64,000 nt of DNA from contig JAILWY010000010.1 in assembly GCA_022113835.1 (NCBI GenBank), forward strand, positions 12,387,501 through 12,451,500. The letters are read 5' to 3'. A model generated the notes under the pieces. It was given only the letters and a program-made list of their open reading frames with translations, had not been told where the DNA came from and did no database searches. The stretch is from Atopsyche davidsoni (Eukaryota > Arthropoda > Insecta > Trichoptera > Hydrobiosidae). The translations under genes were made by a program, and so were the position numbers. Positions 59,665-64,000 of the stretch are shown here, piece by piece (position 1 is the stretch's first letter; each line of letters begins with the position of its first letter).

Positions 59665-62340
59665 CTGTAAACAGTCCTTGGTTAATATTTCATGAAGACA
59701 TACTAATTCACCATCGATCTGAGCATTTATAACCACAAGCACATCGACTACAAAAAATACTAATTAGATATTTCCGAAACTTGTTTTTGGTTCTTATTCT
59801 CTTCATTACTCAATCAACTATCTATTTCGGTTTCCATTTGAAATAATGATCAGCCTCATAAGTCTTTCAGAAATAAAAAATACGCACGTGCGTAATCTTA
59901 TTTCTGAAATATAAGTTATTCTAATAGCTGATTCTCGGACGATTAAGTGATTTTCATAAAAAATATGGTCATTAGCTATGAAAAAGTTTAACTCGAAACA
60001 GTTTAGTATAAAGTAAAATAGTTGAAAAAATGAATCATATGATATAAACAAGAAAATAATTTTGTTAGGTTTACAAATCAAATTTGAAATTATGGGTTCA
60101 ATATTATTATCAATTTAATAATAGAAAATTAATTTATGATAACTTCATTTTATAACGTACAAAGCGCTACCGTATTCACAGAACCGCATTAGCCAAACCT
60201 AAAATTCGACTGCCATAACAATATTGCGTGTAATTTGAAAATTAGTACCACAATTAACTTATTATTGGCGGTACTAATTGATGAAAATTGGCATTACTTA
60301 GATACAATAAAACCACTTCTTTTTAAAATGGATCCAAACGTTGCCCATCGCCCATCCAACAAACATAGCTCAAAGTTATTCTAATAATATATAGTCGTGG
60401 GTTTACTTCAGTAGTGAAAATATAAACTACACATTAAAATTATTTTTTATTCATCAGTGATTTGGATAAAAACATAAATGATCAATGTAATAAAACAATC
60501 TGCAAAACCTGTATTTACTGAAAATGCTGACATAATCGCGATTCTTCATCAATATGAGATCCAGCAGCTGCTGACAGCTGCTAATAATGTAACCTAAGAA
60601 GCTTCCAGCTTCTCTTTTGTTTCAGTTCACTGGTAATAATGACACTTCTATTGAATTGATTTGAAGGTCCTTTGATTTGATGGTTGGACAATGATATTGA
60701 GCAAGATTGACGGGTGCCCATTGAAGCCTGTGGCACCTGTCGCCGTCGCTCGCGCTGGACGTATCAAATGTCCACATACTTGTACGAGCGACTGAACTTT
60801 AAAAACAATGAATATAGTTGTATTATGGTAATTTTTCATTATTGATTTGTGATCTAACTTGTGTTACTTATGTTTTACTATTAATGTATTTATACCAATC
60901 AAAAAGTATAATTTTCAAGTATTTTAAGTTTAGATTATTTACCCATTAAATGAACATCTCTAACCAGTATATCAAATAGTCGATATCACGACCTCAGAAA
61001 TATTTTTTAAATTTAAGTGAATTTCGAAAATTATGGCAGTGCATTGTTAGTTAATCCACAGACCGGGACATTTTGTTTTGGCTTTCTTCCGACATAAATA
61101 TTGAATACTATATCATTCACGAACTGCGAATGATATCATATTTTTAATAATATGTCAAGATTGATAAAACCATTCTAATATTTTTTCATAAATTAGTTTC
61201 CATCAGTTACGGCCTCTACCCTTTTGAGTGGGTAACTTTAATGGGTTTTATTTATCCTAGTTCGTATACTACAATAAATCCGAAATAATATGTTAATGTT
61301 TTCCTTAGAGAATCTTATGAGAAATGCATACATAATTTCAAAAAGATAGTTCAAATAAACCACTTTAACTCTCACACACTGATGCTGATCAAATGTATTT
61401 TCATTTAGTTCTCTGATCATTTTTAATTGAACAAAATGAAAATTTATAAAAATTTTTTACATAATACTAAATGTACTCCAATAGTAATACTCCAATAGTA
61501 CTCCAATTGTAAAAATGTACGAGTTAACCGTGAATCAAACATGACTCGTAAAGTTGAAATTTTTATCATTCGGACGTTTCAGTTTCGTATTCTTGTGGCC
61601 CGGTTTCCACAGACCCTACATCCAACTATTATAATTGCGATCACGTACGACCAAACACCAGGGATAAGTAAGTGGGAATGGATTGGTGTGCAGGGTGCTA
61701 AAAAATAATATTATACAACTGTATACGAATTACTCACAAGAAATTGAATAAACAACCCGAAACTCTTAAGTATCAGATAACAAACCAATTAAAACCTGAA
61801 GTTGATTAGAAATATTCTTTAATTTATTCCCATTCAAATGTATATAATTAATGAATCAATTAAGAGTACGTCTTACACCCTGAATGTTGGACAATTAGAA
61901 GTGCTTCTTCCGTGAATTAATGATTAGCAACGTGGCTAAAGAGGATTTAACATTCGTGAGTGCAGCTGTTTACACCAAATGTTAAATAAACGTTAAATTA
62001 ATGAATAAATGACACAAAAAGGTTTTTTTTAAACATATTTTTCCCTTACACAAATCCTACCACCTAAGCCACACTTTGTAAGCCCTACAACCTGCGTGCA
62101 GGATCAAGGGATATCCATACACCGTATTATAAAGAAAATATAGAATCTTGAAATTTATATTTAATAATGACAGGTGATGTGTGCATATTTGAGACTATTC
62201 AATTTTTCCTTCATTGAATTTCCTTCGAAAGAAATTCTGCCCACACAAAAAAACTAAAGAAAATTGGGGTATGCAATATATTATTAATTGCCTGAAATTC
62301 ACGACATTTATACATGCACGTTTATTGCAAATTGGGTAGA
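59665..62340. other. 5' flank or leader intron of the LRR gene, no other gene seen
   Basis: AT-rich. The first leader exon of the LRR gene must lie here or beyond but was not located. A less AT-rich patch is at 60700-60790. Confidence 0.45.
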
Positions 62341-62349
62341 GGTCAGTAA

Positions 62350-62417
62350 AGTGCTCCAGTTAGTTGCCGCGGCGCCCCTGCGGGCCGAGCCGGGCTGGGC
62401 GGCGGGCCGCTGGAGTG
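62350..62417 (+). other. possible untranslated exon ending at a canonical donor
   Basis: A GC-rich block rising out of AT-rich DNA ends GGAGTG|gtaagc at 62417/62418. It could be the first exon of a plus-strand gene outside the window. The opposite strand is also GC-rich, so direction is uncertain. Confidence 0.25.
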
Positions 62418-64000
62418 GTAAGCAAATACATTAACGAATTGGCTCGGTTTTTTCCATCAGGCGTTGACCAAACCGGATAGCCCGGGCTACGTGCGAAGGC
62501 TCCCCGTTTGTATTGCCCTTTTCTTGTTTGCCTCGAGCAAGTTTTATGGAGCAACAAAACTCCGAGTATCTCGGTTTATTTACTTTGACTTAATTGGAAA
62601 ACCTATCCGGCTTAATTAGAAACGAGTTTTAAATCACTAAGAATAAAAAAAAAACAGGTGCTCGAGAAATATGATTATTTATACATAATCGTTCATCAAA
62701 TATTATTGAAGTTGTCTAAAAAAATATATCTCCAAACTGTGTTTAAAATGTAGTAATTAATTTTGTTATTTGACAAAAAATCAAGCGGCATGTAGCATGG
62801 ATTTCGTGTTGGATTTGTTGCAAGATTTAGGGTGAAGTAACATTCTGTTATGAGTAAATACAATAGATTTATGTTAATAAGTTATAGTCTATATTCGTTC
62901 TTGTACTTTCTGCGCGTTTGCTCCAAGTAGGACCCCGTTACCATATTTTTATTAGCCCATTGTTGAATTATTTTACATTTTGATAGGCCTCTCCGCATAA
63001 ATGAATTTATTACTAAGTGTACTTTGCTCCCAGTCGAAGGGTTTCTTGCTTCTGGGCCGTGCTTCACCGGGTGAGTGCACGTGTACTGAGTTGAACATCT
63101 TATTTTTTTGGCATTTACCGGCATACTCAAGGTTTGTATGATTTGATTCTCTCATTAAAATAGTGCAATATTGACATTTTTTTTATTTAAACCTAATTTA
63201 AATTAAAATATATCAGAAGTGAAAGCATTCGAAATATTTAATCACTCAAATAAATAAAGTCCGTCATAATAGCGGTAGAAGCTACCACACTACTCCCCCA
63301 TATCGAATGCATCACGTATTAATAAACATACATATAGTTTCACAGGGCAATTTAGGGTCACAATTGGCCGGTACAACAATGGTCGGAGTTCCCATGACCG
63401 TGCGTCGGTGCCACCTAATTGACTATCACTCAAAATCTTCTGGTCAATGATACACCGTATGAGCTGGAAGCTAAATGCGATGGCTTGCCTATCTAAAGGG
63501 TTTACTTACGTTTTAATCGAGAGAATTCTGAATATTAGAGTTGAGATCAGAAAAAATCAGAATATTCATTAATTTATTAAATTTAATGGCGAAATTTACG
63601 AAATCAGTTCTTAAGTTGCAAATTTTTAATACAGTTATTTTTTTTTAAAATATGTTATATATTTTTTTAAATAGTTGTGAGTTCAATTATTGATAGTTTT
63701 TTTAAGTGTGGGTAAAAAATCGAAAACACAAATAGATGATACCGGGAGGGGTGGATGCCACAGAAAGGGGGGACGTTTAATACAAGAGGGGGTGAAGACC
63801 GACGGCGTTGAATAAAACTATATTTATAGCGTCACGGTACTTTTACTTTGTATTAGTATTATAGTTACTGAGAGAATTTTAGCAAAACTCGATGGGGTTT
63901 TCTAAAAGTTTTAGAATTAAAAAAAAATTTACCAAAATATTACAAATGGAAAATAGCTTTGAATTTCTACAATTGAATAAGGGCATTGAGTTATTTTCTC
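62418..64000. other. AT-rich DNA to the window end, no gene seen
   Basis: A less AT-rich patch at 63260-63480 is unexplained. No credible frame. Confidence 0.5.

Noticed and set aside
1..64000. CRISPR arrays, operons, bacterial promoters or ribosome-binding sites
   Set aside because: The window is intron-bearing animal DNA; the tandem arrays have no spacer-repeat structure.

Overview
This is a stretch of insect nuclear DNA. The background is very AT-rich, the genes have many short exons with GT-AG introns, and GC/CpG-rich islands stand out sharply. The glucose-transporter exons are nearly insect-Glut1 in sequence. I cannot fix the order of insect from this window. There are no bacterial features.

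Layout. Positions 1-875 hold the 5' part of an intact BED-finger hAT transposase gene (minus strand) that runs off the window. Positions 967-10247 are the most unusual object: two almost identical 1.1-kb inverted arms enclose a CA-rich satellite array of about 2.4 kb on the left and a GT-rich array of about 1.4 kb on the right. The right array is the inverse complement of the same ~180-bp repeat family. Each arm also carries a GC-rich segment that looks like captured exon sequence. A 532-bp hAT deletion derivative sits in a duplicated segment beside the right array, and an uninterrupted copy of that segment lies 1.6 kb away.

Positions 11601-21374 (minus) hold at least 13 exons of Glut1, a facilitative glucose transporter of the SLC2/MFS family. 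The exons encode a coiled-coil N-terminal extension, all twelve membrane helices and a cytoplasmic tail. Every splice phase joins, giving at least 641 residues. The true 5' end lies upstream. Islands near 25.0, 28.4, 29.2, 30.0-31.2 and 33.3-33.7 kb are possible promoters or 5' exons.

Positions 40447-46843 (plus) hold a four-membrane-span protein of the claudin/PMP22/calcium-channel-gamma type. It has a proposed ATG-only first exon, four downstream exons and a tail built on a 12-bp GC-rich minisatellite. The tail ends in a possible PDZ-binding motif. Positions 57882-59663 (minus) hold one intact reading frame for a type-I membrane leucine-rich-repeat receptor of 593 residues.

The rest is AT-rich intergenic or intronic sequence with mobile debris: two hairpin MITE-like elements (34.7-35.0 and 49.9-50.5 kb), a tRNA-like SINE head (35.3 kb), an RNase H-bearing LINE tail (53.6-54.4 kb), a hAT end (52.2 kb) and several microsatellites. 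The three host genes look functionally independent. The repeat-rich left 10 kb lies just beyond the 3' end of Glut1.
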